A DNA stretch of 9,066 nucleotides from Bacillota bacterium (GTDB taxonomy: Bacteria > Bacillota > Clostridia > Christensenellales > SZUA-584), in contig JAEWWC010000009.1 in assembly GCA_023396555.1 (NCBI GenBank), positions 1 to 9,066 on the forward strand, in the 5' to 3' direction. Numbering within the stretch: position 1 is the stretch's first letter; each line of letters starts with the position of its first letter. A program made the translations under genes and the position numbers. Below the pieces are notes generated by a model. It was not told where the DNA came from. It did not search any database and worked only from the letters and a program-made list of their open reading frames with translations. This document shows, in pieces, positions 1 through 5,832 of the stretch.

Positions 1-248
1 CCCAGGCTGTCCCCGTGCTCGATGCGCCCGCTGATCAGATACGTCACCGTTTCGATGCCGCGGTGCGGATGCCACGGAAAGCCCTTTATATAGTCCGCCG
101 GGTTTGTGGAATCGAACGCGTCAAGCATCAGGAACGGGTCGAAGTCATACACGTCGTCCCGCCCGAGCACGCGCACCAGATGCACGCCCGCTCCGTCCAC
201 CGTGGGATGTCCAGTTACGATCCTCTTCACCTGCCGTATCGAGTCCAT
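1..248 (-). CDS. Pirin family protein (bicupin), 3' part cut off by the window edge
   Basis: The first 82 codons of a pirin-family protein are visible; the rest lies left of base 1. The N-terminal cupin is recognisable from the DFDPFLMLD stretch (residues 35-43), then GFPWHPHRGIETVTYLISG (56-74) and EHGDSL (77-82). His60 and His62 of the HPHRG motif correspond to metal ligands of pirins; the remaining ligands (a later His and Glu) are off the edge. Pirins are cytoplasmic metal-binding bicupins. Some bacterial members have quercetin dioxygenase activity or bind metabolic enzymes, so the exact role cannot be told from sequence. The start is ATG at 248, preceded by AAAGGAG with a 7-8 base spacer. 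It lies 55 bases downstream of the membrane protein gene on the same strand, with no terminator seen between, so it may be co-transcribed. Family assignment is firm; function is open. Confidence 0.9.
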   Translation of the reverse strand, partial: MDSIRQVKRIVTGHPTVDGAGVHLVRVLGRDDVYDFDPFLMLDAFDSTNPADYIKGFPWHPHRGIETVTYLISGRIEHGDSL

Positions 249-303
249 GAAACTTCTCCTTTCATACTTCGGCAGCGCGTACTCTGCCGGAATAATCATA
301 AGT

Positions 304-1671
304 TCATTCTCCGCGCCAGTATTTGTGCGGCTCGTGACCGCGGCTGCGCCCCGGCTCATCCCCGCGCAGCCGTTTCCGGTTGTCTCCGTGGTCATATTTG
401 TCTTTATCCTGTCGCACAGGCGGCTCCGCTGCACTCTGTTGGGCACTGCCCGCGCCGCCGGTTTCCGGCTGTTCCAAATCGCTCCGCATCTCCGGCCGTG
501 CGCCGCTGTTCGGCGCACTTTCATACGGCTGCGACGTGTCGGCATACGGATTAGTTGTCCCTTGCCGTTCCATATCCCCTTGTGACACCTGCCAGCTGCC
601 GCTGTCCGGCGCGCTGTTATACGGTGGCGCGGAAGCGTACGGATTAGCCGGACCGTCCGCCGGATACCAGCCGCTGCTGGTCGCGTCCGGCTGGCCCGCC
701 ACCGTATACGTCCCGCTCACGCGGTTGCGCTCGCCCGCGGCGGTCCTATCCTCCCCACGCGTCAGCATATGGTAGTTGATAAAGCTCCAAAGTATGATAG
801 CGCCGCCAACAGTCCCGTCGCTGCCCAGCGCAAACAGTATCAGCAGCATCACAACAAAAGCGCAAATGGCGTAGATGATCGTCAGCCGTTTGGCCGGCTT
901 TTTCTCCATCGGCCGCTTGCGTATGCCGTAGCGGTAGATTATGATGGGCAACGAGTATATAGCCACGGTCAGAATCAGGCTGAGTATGATACCGCCCGCG
1001 GTGGGCAGCGATGAGCTGTACGACGAAGGCGTATACGATGACGGAGGGCGAGGTGCCGTGTATGTTTCCTGTGCGGCAGCCAGACTGCTGTTGGCCGGGG
1101 TCACCGCCGCCTGCACCGCCGCGGCCATTGGCGCGGCGGTTTCCTCCGGTTCTGTTTGCTGATACTCAACACTTTCCAGCATCCCGTAGAAAATATCTGT
1201 AACTTGTCCGTCCAGTCTTTCGGCTACATAAGCAAATTCAAACAAGTATCCATTCTGGATATATATAGCTATAATGCCTTTAGCATCTCCGCCGATAAAC
1301 GTTCCTCTCCAGACGTGATATTGGACATTCCCAAGTGTCTTCGTCATCTTGTTTCCGCCAAGCGGTAAAAAGGAGTCGCTGGAATATGAATTATCGATAT
1401 CTGAACGCGTATAACCCTTCTTTTCAGAGATGGACAGCTTTGCCCAAAGATCTGTTGTCCCATAACAGATATAATGCTCATCCTGTTCGTACACCACTTT
1501 TGTGTCCAGAGTGATGGGGTTTCTGGTCGACTCCTCCCATCCCTCAGGTATCTCAAACCGAACGCCGGATTCCTCATCTTCATAATAATCCGCCGCCAGC
1601 GTCGCAGGCGCAAAGCAGGCCAAACTAATCAATAGTATAATAAACAATAAAGCAGGACGGAAGCGTTTCAT
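304..1671 (-). CDS. Secreted-domain/three-helix membrane protein with Pro/Tyr-rich repeated tail, unknown function
   Basis: Encodes 455 residues, not recognised as a named family. Residues 1-27 form a classical Sec signal peptide (MKRF, a hydrophobic core of Leu/Ile, then an APATLA-A cleavage site). Residues 28-170 form an acidic extracytoplasmic domain (EESGVRFEIPEGWEE near 33-47), resembling the small beta domains of clostridial exported proteins with a 'FxxPxGW' start. A Ser/Thr/Pro/Ala-rich linker (171-223) follows. Membrane segments lie at about 225-247, 263-283 and 286-303, and a hydrophilic tail (304-455) carries two related NPYA..PY.SAP.SG units at 343-358 and 374-390. The start at 1671 is chosen because it gives the signal peptide and has GGAGG 7 bases upstream; the frame stays open further upstream, but only through the acetyltransferase gene. 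A consensus promoter lies just ahead. The part coding for the exported domain is markedly more AT-rich than the tail. An envelope or sensing role is possible but unproven. Confidence 0.85.
   Translation of the reverse strand: MKRFRPALLFIILLISLACFAPATLAADYYEDEESGVRFEIPEGWEESTRNPITLDTKVVYEQDEHYICYGTTDLWAKLSISEKKGYTRSDIDNSYSSDSFLPLGGNKMTKTLGNVQYHVWRGTFIGGDAKGIIAIYIQNGYLFEFAYVAERLDGQVTDIFYGMLESVEYQQTEPEETAAPMAAAVQAAVTPANSSLAAAQETYTAPRPPSSYTPSSYSSSLPTAGGIILSLILTVAIYSLPIIIYRYGIRKRPMEKKPAKRLTIIYAICAFVVMLLILFALGSDGTVGGAIILWSFINYHMLTRGEDRTAAGERNRVSGTYTVAGQPDATSSGWYPADGPANPYASAPPYNSAPDSGSWQVSQGDMERQGTTNPYADTSQPYESAPNSGARPEMRSDLEQPETGGAGSAQQSAAEPPVRQDKDKYDHGDNRKRLRGDEPGRSRGHEPHKYWRGE
502..647 (-). repeat. 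Internal duplicated segment in the membrane protein tail (two units)
   Basis: Bases 502-554 and 598-647 are related copies, both ending in TACGGATTAG on the plus strand and differing by one codon-length gap. They encode the two NPYA..PY.SAP.SG units (residues 374-390 and 343-358), about 31 residues apart. Similarity at the DNA level points to a fairly recent internal duplication. Repeated Asn-Pro-Tyr/Pro-Tyr tails are common in Gram-positive membrane proteins and are usually disordered; whether this one binds a partner is unknown. Confidence 0.65.
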
Positions 1672-1720
1672 CGGATGTCCTCCGTAAAAGTGATATGAAA
1701 TGCGAAATGGTCTTTGCTCC

Positions 1721-1749
1721 ATTATATGATAATTCAGCCATAATCTCAA
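1721..1749 (-). promoter_or_regulatory. Sigma-A promoter for the membrane protein gene
   Basis: On the minus strand, TTGAGA (1744-1749) and a perfect TATAAT (1721-1726) are separated by exactly 17 bases. Transcription would start near 1714 and give a leader of roughly 43 bases carrying the GGAGG site. The elements match five of six and six of six consensus positions. Confidence 0.8.
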
Positions 1750-1757
1750 GCGCACAT

Positions 1758-1786
1758 GTGGAAACATCGGGGATTTGTGATATAAT
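1758..1786 (+). promoter_or_regulatory. Extended -10 promoter for the GNAT acetyltransferase gene
   Basis: TGATATAAT at 1778-1786 is a perfect extended -10 element (TGnTATAAT). The -35 position 17 bases upstream (1758-1763, GTGGAA) matches the consensus weakly, as expected for an extended -10 promoter. It sits back to back with the divergent promoter at 1721-1749; the two -35 regions are only about 8 bases apart, so the polymerases could compete. Confidence 0.7.
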
Positions 1787-1818
1787 CCGGTAAACCGTAT
1801 ACAGAGGGGGGATAGATC

Positions 1819-2253
1819 ATGATACGTGAAGTGGCGGAGGCGGACCTTGAAGCGCTGCTCGCGCTCTACACGCAGCTGCACGGCGAGCGGCTGCCGGAAG
1901 ACAGTCCTTCGTTGCGCGCATTGTGGCGGCGCATCATGGACGACCCCGGCCATCACATCATCGTTGCGGAGGAAGACGGCGTCATCGTATCCTCCTGCGT
2001 GATCGTCGTCGTGCCTAACCTGACGCACGGGCAGCGGCCCTATGCGCTGGTGGAGAACGTGGTGACGCACGCGGACTATCGGCGTAAGGGTCTGGCCTCG
2101 GCGTGCCTCGACTATGCCAAAGAGATCGCCGTGCGGGAGAACTGCTACAAGATCATGCTGCTGACAGGCTCGAAGGAAGAGGGCACGCTGCACTTCTATG
2201 AGCAGGCTGGCTACAACCGAAGGGATAAGACAGCCTTTATACATTGGCTTTAA
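1819..2253 (+). CDS. GNAT family N-acetyltransferase
   Basis: A complete 144-residue protein with the GNAT fold, which transfers an acetyl group from acetyl-CoA to an amine. Beta4 and the acetyl-CoA loop are seen as ENVVTHADYRRKGLASACLDYA (around 75-96), with RRKGLA as the pyrophosphate-binding Q/RxxGxG/A motif. The CYKIMLLTGSKEEGTLHFYEQAGY stretch (about 112-135) is motif B, with the usual FYxxxGY ending. Length fits single-domain GNATs. The ATG at 1819 has a strong GAGGGGGG site 7-8 bases upstream and its own extended -10 promoter. It is the only plus-strand gene here and is divergent from the membrane protein gene. The acceptor substrate cannot be predicted: it could be a small amine, an antibiotic or a protein N-terminus. 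Confidence 0.92.
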   Translation: MIREVAEADLEALLALYTQLHGERLPEDSPSLRALWRRIMDDPGHHIIVAEEDGVIVSSCVIVVVPNLTHGQRPYALVENVVTHADYRRKGLASACLDYAKEIAVRENCYKIMLLTGSKEEGTLHFYEQAGYNRRDKTAFIHWL

Positions 2254-2274
2254 CGGCATCTGTGGTGTATCCGC

Positions 2275-2293
2275 GGGCGACCGCAGGCCGCCC
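2275..2293 (-). repeat. GC-rich palindromic repeat unit (REP-like), copy 1
   Basis: On the minus strand this reads GGGCGGCC-TGC-GGTCGCCC, an 8-bp stem with a 3-base loop. One position pairs G-U on the minus strand but would be an A-C mismatch on the plus strand, so the minus strand is the better-folding orientation. The sequence resembles the small palindromic repeats scattered between genes in many Clostridia; that resemblance is from general knowledge, not from a search. Confidence 0.55.
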
Positions 2294-2375
2294 CTATATT
2301 CGCCGCATTGATGCAGGCACATTAGATTCCCATACTCGCCGCCTTCTGTATCCTGCACTACCCGTCGCTCTTGTA

Positions 2376-2397
2376 GGGAATGGTCTGTGACCGTCCC
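2376..2397 (+). repeat. Palindromic repeat unit (REP-like), copy 2, inverted relative to copy 1
   Basis: GGG-A-ATGGTC-TGT-GACCGT-CCC folds as a 6-bp plus 3-bp stem with one bulged A and a 3-base loop. It is preceded by TTGTA, as copy 1 read on the minus strand is preceded by TATAG. The two copies therefore face each other about 82 bases apart, like paired units of bacterial interspersed mosaic elements. Confidence 0.5.
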
Positions 2398-2444
2398 GCC
2401 ACCGCACGATCGTTATGGCTGTGCCTTCCATACCCCGAGGTGCG

Positions 2445-2478
2445 AAAAAGCCGCGGTACGATATACGTCCGCGACTTT
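2445..2478 (-). terminator. Intrinsic terminator of the oxidoreductase/ArsC-like operon
   Basis: In the minus-strand RNA, AAAGUCGCGG (2469-2478) pairs with CCGCGGCUUU (2447-2456) over 10 positions including one G-U pair. The loop is 12 bases (2457-2468) and a run of five U residues (2449-2445) follows. It begins about 25 bases after the ArsC-like stop codon, where an operon terminator is expected. Confidence 0.85.
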
Positions 2479-2502
2479 ATCTCACTTTCCGTATGTAGCG
2501 CT

Positions 2503-2742
2503 TTACAGCAGCGCCTGCTCCCGCTCCGCTTCCTTAAACCCGACGAGCACCTTGTCCCCCGCCGCCAGCAGTGGCCGCTTCACCAGCATGCCATCAGAGG
2601 GCAGATCTACCATCTCATCGGTGCCCATGGACGGCAATTTGTCCGCCAGCGCCATCGAGCGGTACAGCATGCCCAAGTCCAGCCAGGCCTGCGCTTTCTG
2701 GCAAGTAGTGTATTTGGGATGGCAGACGAACAGTACGCTCAC
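2503..2742 (-). pseudogene. Shortened ArsC/Spx (YffB-like) family protein, probably degenerate
   Basis: The 79-residue product matches the two ends of ArsC/Spx-like thioredoxin-fold proteins. The N-terminal part (SVLFVCHPKYTTCQKAQAWL, 2-21) is the first beta strand and active-site loop. The C-terminal part (LYRSMALADKLPSM at 26-39; DGMLVKRPLL at 50-59; VLVGFKEAE at 65-73) is the family signature. Family members are about 115-120 residues; roughly 40 residues normally between WLD and LYRS are absent with the frame kept. The usual PKCxTC active site reads PKYTTC, so the first cysteine, normally the redox one, is Tyr11, and the usual EAEWE reads EAERE. The start is taken as GTG at 2742, whose GTGA overlaps the TGA of the upstream oxidoreductase gene, implying coupled translation. 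A missing helix and a missing Cys suggest loss of reductase activity; a shortened but functional protein, or an assembly deletion, cannot be excluded. Confidence 0.7.
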
Positions 2743-3755
2743 GCCTTGAACGCGTCGTACTCGACGCCCCACATGCGCAGCAGCTTCTCCATCGTCTCCG
2801 CGATCTTAATTGATTCGTCCAGCGGTATTTCGGGCGCTTCCTTCAGGCCCTGAGCCACATACTGCTGCACCGCGGCGGCTTCATACTGGAAGCCGGAGGA
2901 GGGATACGGCATGTCGAACAGCTCGGCGCCGCCCGGGCCCGCCAGCAGGTCCTTGTCGGGGAACCGCAGCGCCGCGCGGCTGGCATGCCACCAGGGGTCG
3001 CCACCCTCGCCCAGCACTACGCTGCCCTCGGAACCGGTGATCACCGCCCTGTTGTCCAGCCAGGCTGCGATGCCGCTGCCCATCGTCGCGATCTTGCCGT
3101 CGGGGTACTGCAGCGTAAAGCTGTTCACCTCGTCGATGCCTTCGCTCACGATCGCCACACCGGATGCGGTCGCGTAGTCCGTGCCGAACGCCGCAAACGC
3201 GAACGACAGCGGGTATATGCCCACGTCCAGCATCGCGCCGCCCGCCATATCCCTTTTGAACCGCCACTGGTTCCGGTTGCTGCTGTCGTCATAACCGAAG
3301 TTGGCGAACAGCGTCTTCGGCGTGCCGATACGGCCTTCCTTCACCCATTCCAGCGCCTTTTTCACCGCCGGGAAGAACCGCGTCCAGACACCCTCCATGA
3401 AGAACACGTCCATCTCGCGCGCCTTTTGCACCATCTGCTTCACCTCGGCGGCGCTGACGCCCAGCGGCTTGTCGCACAGCACCGCGCGCTTCGCCTCCAT
3501 GAACATGATGGAGTTCTCCAGATGCGCGGGATGCGGCGTACCGATGTACACGATGTCGATATCGTCGTCCTTCGCCATCTCCGCATAGCTTCCGTAAGCC
3601 TTGGCAATACCGAACCTGTCCGCAAACGAGCGCGCCGAGTCCTTGCTGCGGGACGCCACCGCGTAGATTTCCGCGCCTTCCACGTGTTTCAAGCCGTCGG
3701 CGAACTGGCTGGAAATGTTGCCTGTGCCGACGATAGCCCATTTGGTTTTCTTCAT
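2739..3755 (-). CDS. Gfo/Idh/MocA family NAD(P)-dependent oxidoreductase (copy B)
   Basis: The 338-residue protein has the standard length and both domains of the family. An N-terminal Rossmann fold carries the dinucleotide motif IVGTGNIS (8-15), followed by YIGTPHPAHLEN (70-81) and CDKPLG (94-99), where Lys96 is the conserved EKP-motif lysine. The C-terminal substrate domain contains GGAMLDVGIYPL (172-183), typical of the dihydrodiol dehydrogenase/xylose dehydrogenase branch, with Asp177 and Tyr181 at catalytic positions. It likely oxidises or reduces a sugar or cyclic polyol with NAD(P) in the cytoplasm; the substrate is not predictable. The start at 3755 has AGGA about 11 bases upstream, a rather long spacer, and that site lies next to the stop of copy A 16 bases away. 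Its own stop overlaps the GTG of the ArsC-like gene. It is a tandem duplicate of the upstream gene. Confidence 0.93.
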   Translation of the reverse strand: MKKTKWAIVGTGNISSQFADGLKHVEGAEIYAVASRSKDSARSFADRFGIAKAYGSYAEMAKDDDIDIVYIGTPHPAHLENSIMFMEAKRAVLCDKPLGVSAAEVKQMVQKAREMDVFFMEGVWTRFFPAVKKALEWVKEGRIGTPKTLFANFGYDDSSNRNQWRFKRDMAGGAMLDVGIYPLSFAFAAFGTDYATASGVAIVSEGIDEVNSFTLQYPDGKIATMGSGIAAWLDNRAVITGSEGSVVLGEGGDPWWHASRAALRFPDKDLLAGPGGAELFDMPYPSSGFQYEAAAVQQYVAQGLKEAPEIPLDESIKIAETMEKLLRMWGVEYDAFKA

Positions 3756-3771
3756 CGGAGTACCCGTCCTT

Positions 3772-4782
3772 TCACTTATCCGCGTCGTACACGACGCCCC
3801 ACATCTTTCGCAGCGCCTCCATCGTTTCCGCGAGCCTGATGGACTCGTCCAGCGTGATCTCGGGCGCTTCCTTCAAGCCTTGCGCCACGTAGCTCTGCAC
3901 CGCGGCAGCCTCGTACTGGAAGCCGAACGACGGATACGGCAGCTCGAACAGCTCGCGCCCGCCGTTGCATTCAAACGGATCGTCGCCGGTCAGCTTCAGC
4001 TCCGCACGGTTAGCCCGCCACCAGTCGTAGCCCTCGCCGATCACCACGCAGCCTTCGGAGCCGCTGATGACCACCTTGTTGTCCATCTTGGCGGCAAGAG
4101 CGCTGCTCAGCGTCGCGATTCTGCCATCCGCATACTGCAGCGTGAAGCTGTTCACATCGTCCACGCCGTTATTCACGATAGCGGAGCCTGCCAGCGACGT
4201 ATATTCGGAACCGAAGGCCGCGAAAGCCATCGCCAGCGGATAGATGCCGACGTCCATCAGCGCGCCGCCCGCCATCGATTTCTGGAAGCGCCACTGGTTG
4301 CGGTCCGCGCTCGAGTCGATGCCGAAGTTGGCGAAGAACGCTTTGGGCGTGCCGATGCGGCCTGTCTTCACCCACTCCAGCGCCTTCTTGACGGCGGGGA
4401 AAAACCGCGTCCACATGCCCTCCATGAAGAACACGTCCTTCTCGCGGGCCTTGCTGATCATCGCCTTCACCTCGGCGGTATTGGAACCCAGCGGCTTGTC
4501 GCACAGCACCGCGCGCCCCGCGTCCAGATACATCAGCGAGTTTTCCAGATGCACCGTATTGGGCGTGCCGATATACACGATGTCGATATCGTCGTCCTTG
4601 GCCATCTCCGCGTAGCTGCCGTAGGCCCTGGCAGCGCCGAATCTGTCCGCGAAAGCCTGCGCTGTCGCCTTATCCCGGGACGCCACCGCGTAGATCTCCG
4701 CGCCTTCCACATGCTTCAGCCCGTCGGTGAAACGGTTGGAAATGTAGCCCGTCCCGACGATTCCCCATTTCGTCTTCTTCAT
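3772..4782 (-). CDS. Gfo/Idh/MocA family NAD(P)-dependent oxidoreductase (copy A)
   Basis: The 336-residue protein is collinear with copy B: IVGTGYIS (8-15), CDKPLG with Lys96, and GGALMDVGIYPL (172-183) with Asp177 and Tyr181. By hand count 140 of the first 180 residues are identical to copy B with no gaps. The C-terminal half is also alike but differs more around residues 195-285, the region expected to shape the substrate pocket. It should be a cytoplasmic NAD(P)-linked sugar or polyol dehydrogenase. The start is ATG at 4782, not the in-frame ATG at 4806, because AAAGGAAG lies 6-7 bases upstream of 4782 and the MKKTKW start matches copy B exactly. It is first in a three-gene unit with a promoter at 4838-4843. 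Two copies with divergent pockets may act on two related substrates. Confidence 0.93.
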   Translation of the reverse strand: MKKTKWGIVGTGYISNRFTDGLKHVEGAEIYAVASRDKATAQAFADRFGAARAYGSYAEMAKDDDIDIVYIGTPNTVHLENSLMYLDAGRAVLCDKPLGSNTAEVKAMISKAREKDVFFMEGMWTRFFPAVKKALEWVKTGRIGTPKAFFANFGIDSSADRNQWRFQKSMAGGALMDVGIYPLAMAFAAFGSEYTSLAGSAIVNNGVDDVNSFTLQYADGRIATLSSALAAKMDNKVVISGSEGCVVIGEGYDWWRANRAELKLTGDDPFECNGGRELFELPYPSFGFQYEAAAVQSYVAQGLKEAPEITLDESIRLAETMEALRKMWGVVYDADK

Positions 4783-4837
4783 ACACAACTTCCTTTCGCC
4801 AAACATAACAAATTATCGCAACTATACGTTTATGTGT

Positions 4838-4843
4838 ATTATA
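4838..4843 (-). promoter_or_regulatory. -10 element of the oxidoreductase operon promoter
   Basis: A perfect TATAAT lies on the minus strand 56 bases upstream of the ATG of copy A, in AT-rich DNA between the aldolase and oxidoreductase genes. The -35 position at the usual spacing (TATCGC, 4861-4866) is poor and there is no TGn extension. The promoter may therefore need an activator; the dyad at 4875-4909 sits just upstream. Confidence 0.5.
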
Positions 4844-4874
4844 ACGCTTTTCAAAAATATGCGATAAGGTTTTT

Positions 4875-4909
4875 CACTCAATTTTTTACAGCTATAAATG
4901 AATTGAGTG
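4875..4909. promoter_or_regulatory. Nested inverted repeat, candidate operator or weak hairpin
   Basis: The outer arms CACTCAATT (4875-4883) and AATTGAGTG (4901-4909) are perfect 9-base inverted copies. Within them TTTACAGCTATAAA (4885-4898) is itself a near-perfect palindrome centred on AGCT, within half a base of the outer centre. The element lies 9 bases beyond the aldolase stop and upstream of the oxidoreductase -10, at about -44 to -78 from the expected start. No U-run follows on the minus strand, so it is a poor intrinsic terminator. Binding by a dimeric regulator is an inference. Confidence 0.5.
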
Positions 4910-4918
4910 GCTGACCGT

Positions 4919-5791
4919 TCATCCCTTTCTGTTCAGGAAGAACTCGATGCGGTTTTTCGCCTTCTCCTTCATGATCTCCTTGGCCATGTGCGCGATGTCG
5001 TGATAGTACAGCGGTATGGTCGCTTCGCCGATAGCTTTGGCGATCTCCGGGACAGGTGCGGTGCCCATCTCGGTGTAATGGTTGATCTTGTTAAGCCCCG
5101 CGTCGATGGCAGCCTTCATCTGCGCGTCGTCCACACCGGACGAGCCGTGCATCACGAGGCCGCAGTCCACCTGCGCGCGTATATCCTTCAGCAGCTTGAT
5201 GTCCAGCTTGGGCTCCTCCACGAATATGCCGTGCACCGTGCCGAACGAAACGGTCAGCATATCGACGTTTGTGCGGCGCACGAACTCCACCGCTTCCACC
5301 GGCTTGGTGAAATAATCCTCGATGTGGTCGATGGGCGCGCCATATGCGGTGCAGCCGCCGTGCCCCACCACATTGGAGGGCATCTGTCCCACCTCCGCCT
5401 CCACGATGATCCCTAATGTGTGCGCCAGTTCCGTGAACGCGGCCACCTTTTCGGCGTTCTCGTCGAACGGCAGATGCGCGCAGTCGTACATGATGGACGT
5501 GAAGCCGTTGCGCACCGCCTTCATCACGTATTCGTGAGTGATGCCGTGATCCAGATGGATGATAACCGGCACCTTGGCATGCAGCGCGAAGTGCATGAAC
5601 AGCGGCCCCATCACGTCGATAGGCGACCACGGCTCGTGCAGCTGCGCGTGGCTCAGTATCACCGGCGCGTCCAGTTCTTCCGCCGCCTCGATCACGGCCA
5701 TGATGCCCGGCAGCGTGGTAGCGTTGATGCTCGCCAGTGCGTAGTTGTTCTTCTGGGAATCAAGCAGTATCTCTTTGGGGTTTGCCAGCAT
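4919..5791 (-). CDS. Class II (zinc-dependent) ketose-bisphosphate aldolase family protein
   Basis: The 290-residue product has the TIM-barrel signatures of the class II fructose/tagatose-bisphosphate aldolase family, which cleave ketose phosphates to dihydroxyacetone phosphate and an aldehyde. Visible are VIIHLDHG (76-83) with catalytic Asp81 and zinc ligand His82; IMYDCAHLPFDEN (100-112); EAEVGQ (131-136); VSFGTVHG (181-188) with zinc ligand His187; and VMHGSSG (213-219) with zinc ligand His215. The phosphate-binding segment reads KINHYTEM (235-242), where GatY-like enzymes have KVNVATEL, so the substrate may differ from fructose or tagatose bisphosphate; IolJ-like or other sugar-phosphate aldolases are alternatives. 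The start at 5791 is the only fitting one; its AAAGGAG lies 12 bases upstream, a long spacer. It has its own promoter and a hairpin-rich leader, and the neighbouring oxidoreductases suggest a shared carbohydrate pathway. Confidence 0.9.
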   Translation of the reverse strand: MLANPKEILLDSQKNNYALASINATTLPGIMAVIEAAEELDAPVILSHAQLHEPWSPIDVMGPLFMHFALHAKVPVIIHLDHGITHEYVMKAVRNGFTSIMYDCAHLPFDENAEKVAAFTELAHTLGIIVEAEVGQMPSNVVGHGGCTAYGAPIDHIEDYFTKPVEAVEFVRRTNVDMLTVSFGTVHGIFVEEPKLDIKLLKDIRAQVDCGLVMHGSSGVDDAQMKAAIDAGLNKINHYTEMGTAPVPEIAKAIGEATIPLYYHDIAHMAKEIMKEKAKNRIEFFLNRKG

Positions 5792-5832
5792 GGATGTGTG
5801 TTTCTCCTTTATGTTTGATAGTCAAGACAATA

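Larger units (their letters stand above)
2254..2502. other. Convergent intergenic region with hairpin repeats and a terminator
   Basis: This 249-base gap lies between the end of the plus-strand acetyltransferase gene and the end of the minus-strand oxidoreductase/ArsC-like operon. It holds two GC-rich hairpin repeats in inverted orientation (2275-2293 and 2376-2397) and the minus-strand terminator at 2445-2478. No coding potential was seen in either direction. No separate U-tract terminator for the acetyltransferase gene was found; one of the hairpins may slow its transcript. Confidence 0.6.

Noticed and set aside
270..289. Hairpin between the membrane protein and pirin genes as a terminator
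   Set aside because: CGGCAG/CTGCCG is a 6-bp stem with an 8-base loop but no U-run follows on the minus strand, so readthrough into the pirin gene is more likely.
1672..2358. N-terminal extension of the membrane protein frame on the minus strand
   Set aside because: It reads antisense through the acetyltransferase gene and both promoters, has no ribosome site at its far end, and would bury the signal peptide inside the protein.
2743..2772. Upstream GTG at 2772 as start of the ArsC-like protein
   Set aside because: It would add ten basic residues with no family match; the GTG at 2742 gives the normal family N-terminus and a GTGA overlap with the preceding stop.
2985..4914. Long plus-strand open frames (284 and 399 residues) opposite the oxidoreductase genes
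   Set aside because: They are Arg/His-rich antisense shadows of GC-rich genes; the two resemble each other only because the genes beneath are duplicates. No family motifs or ribosome sites were seen.
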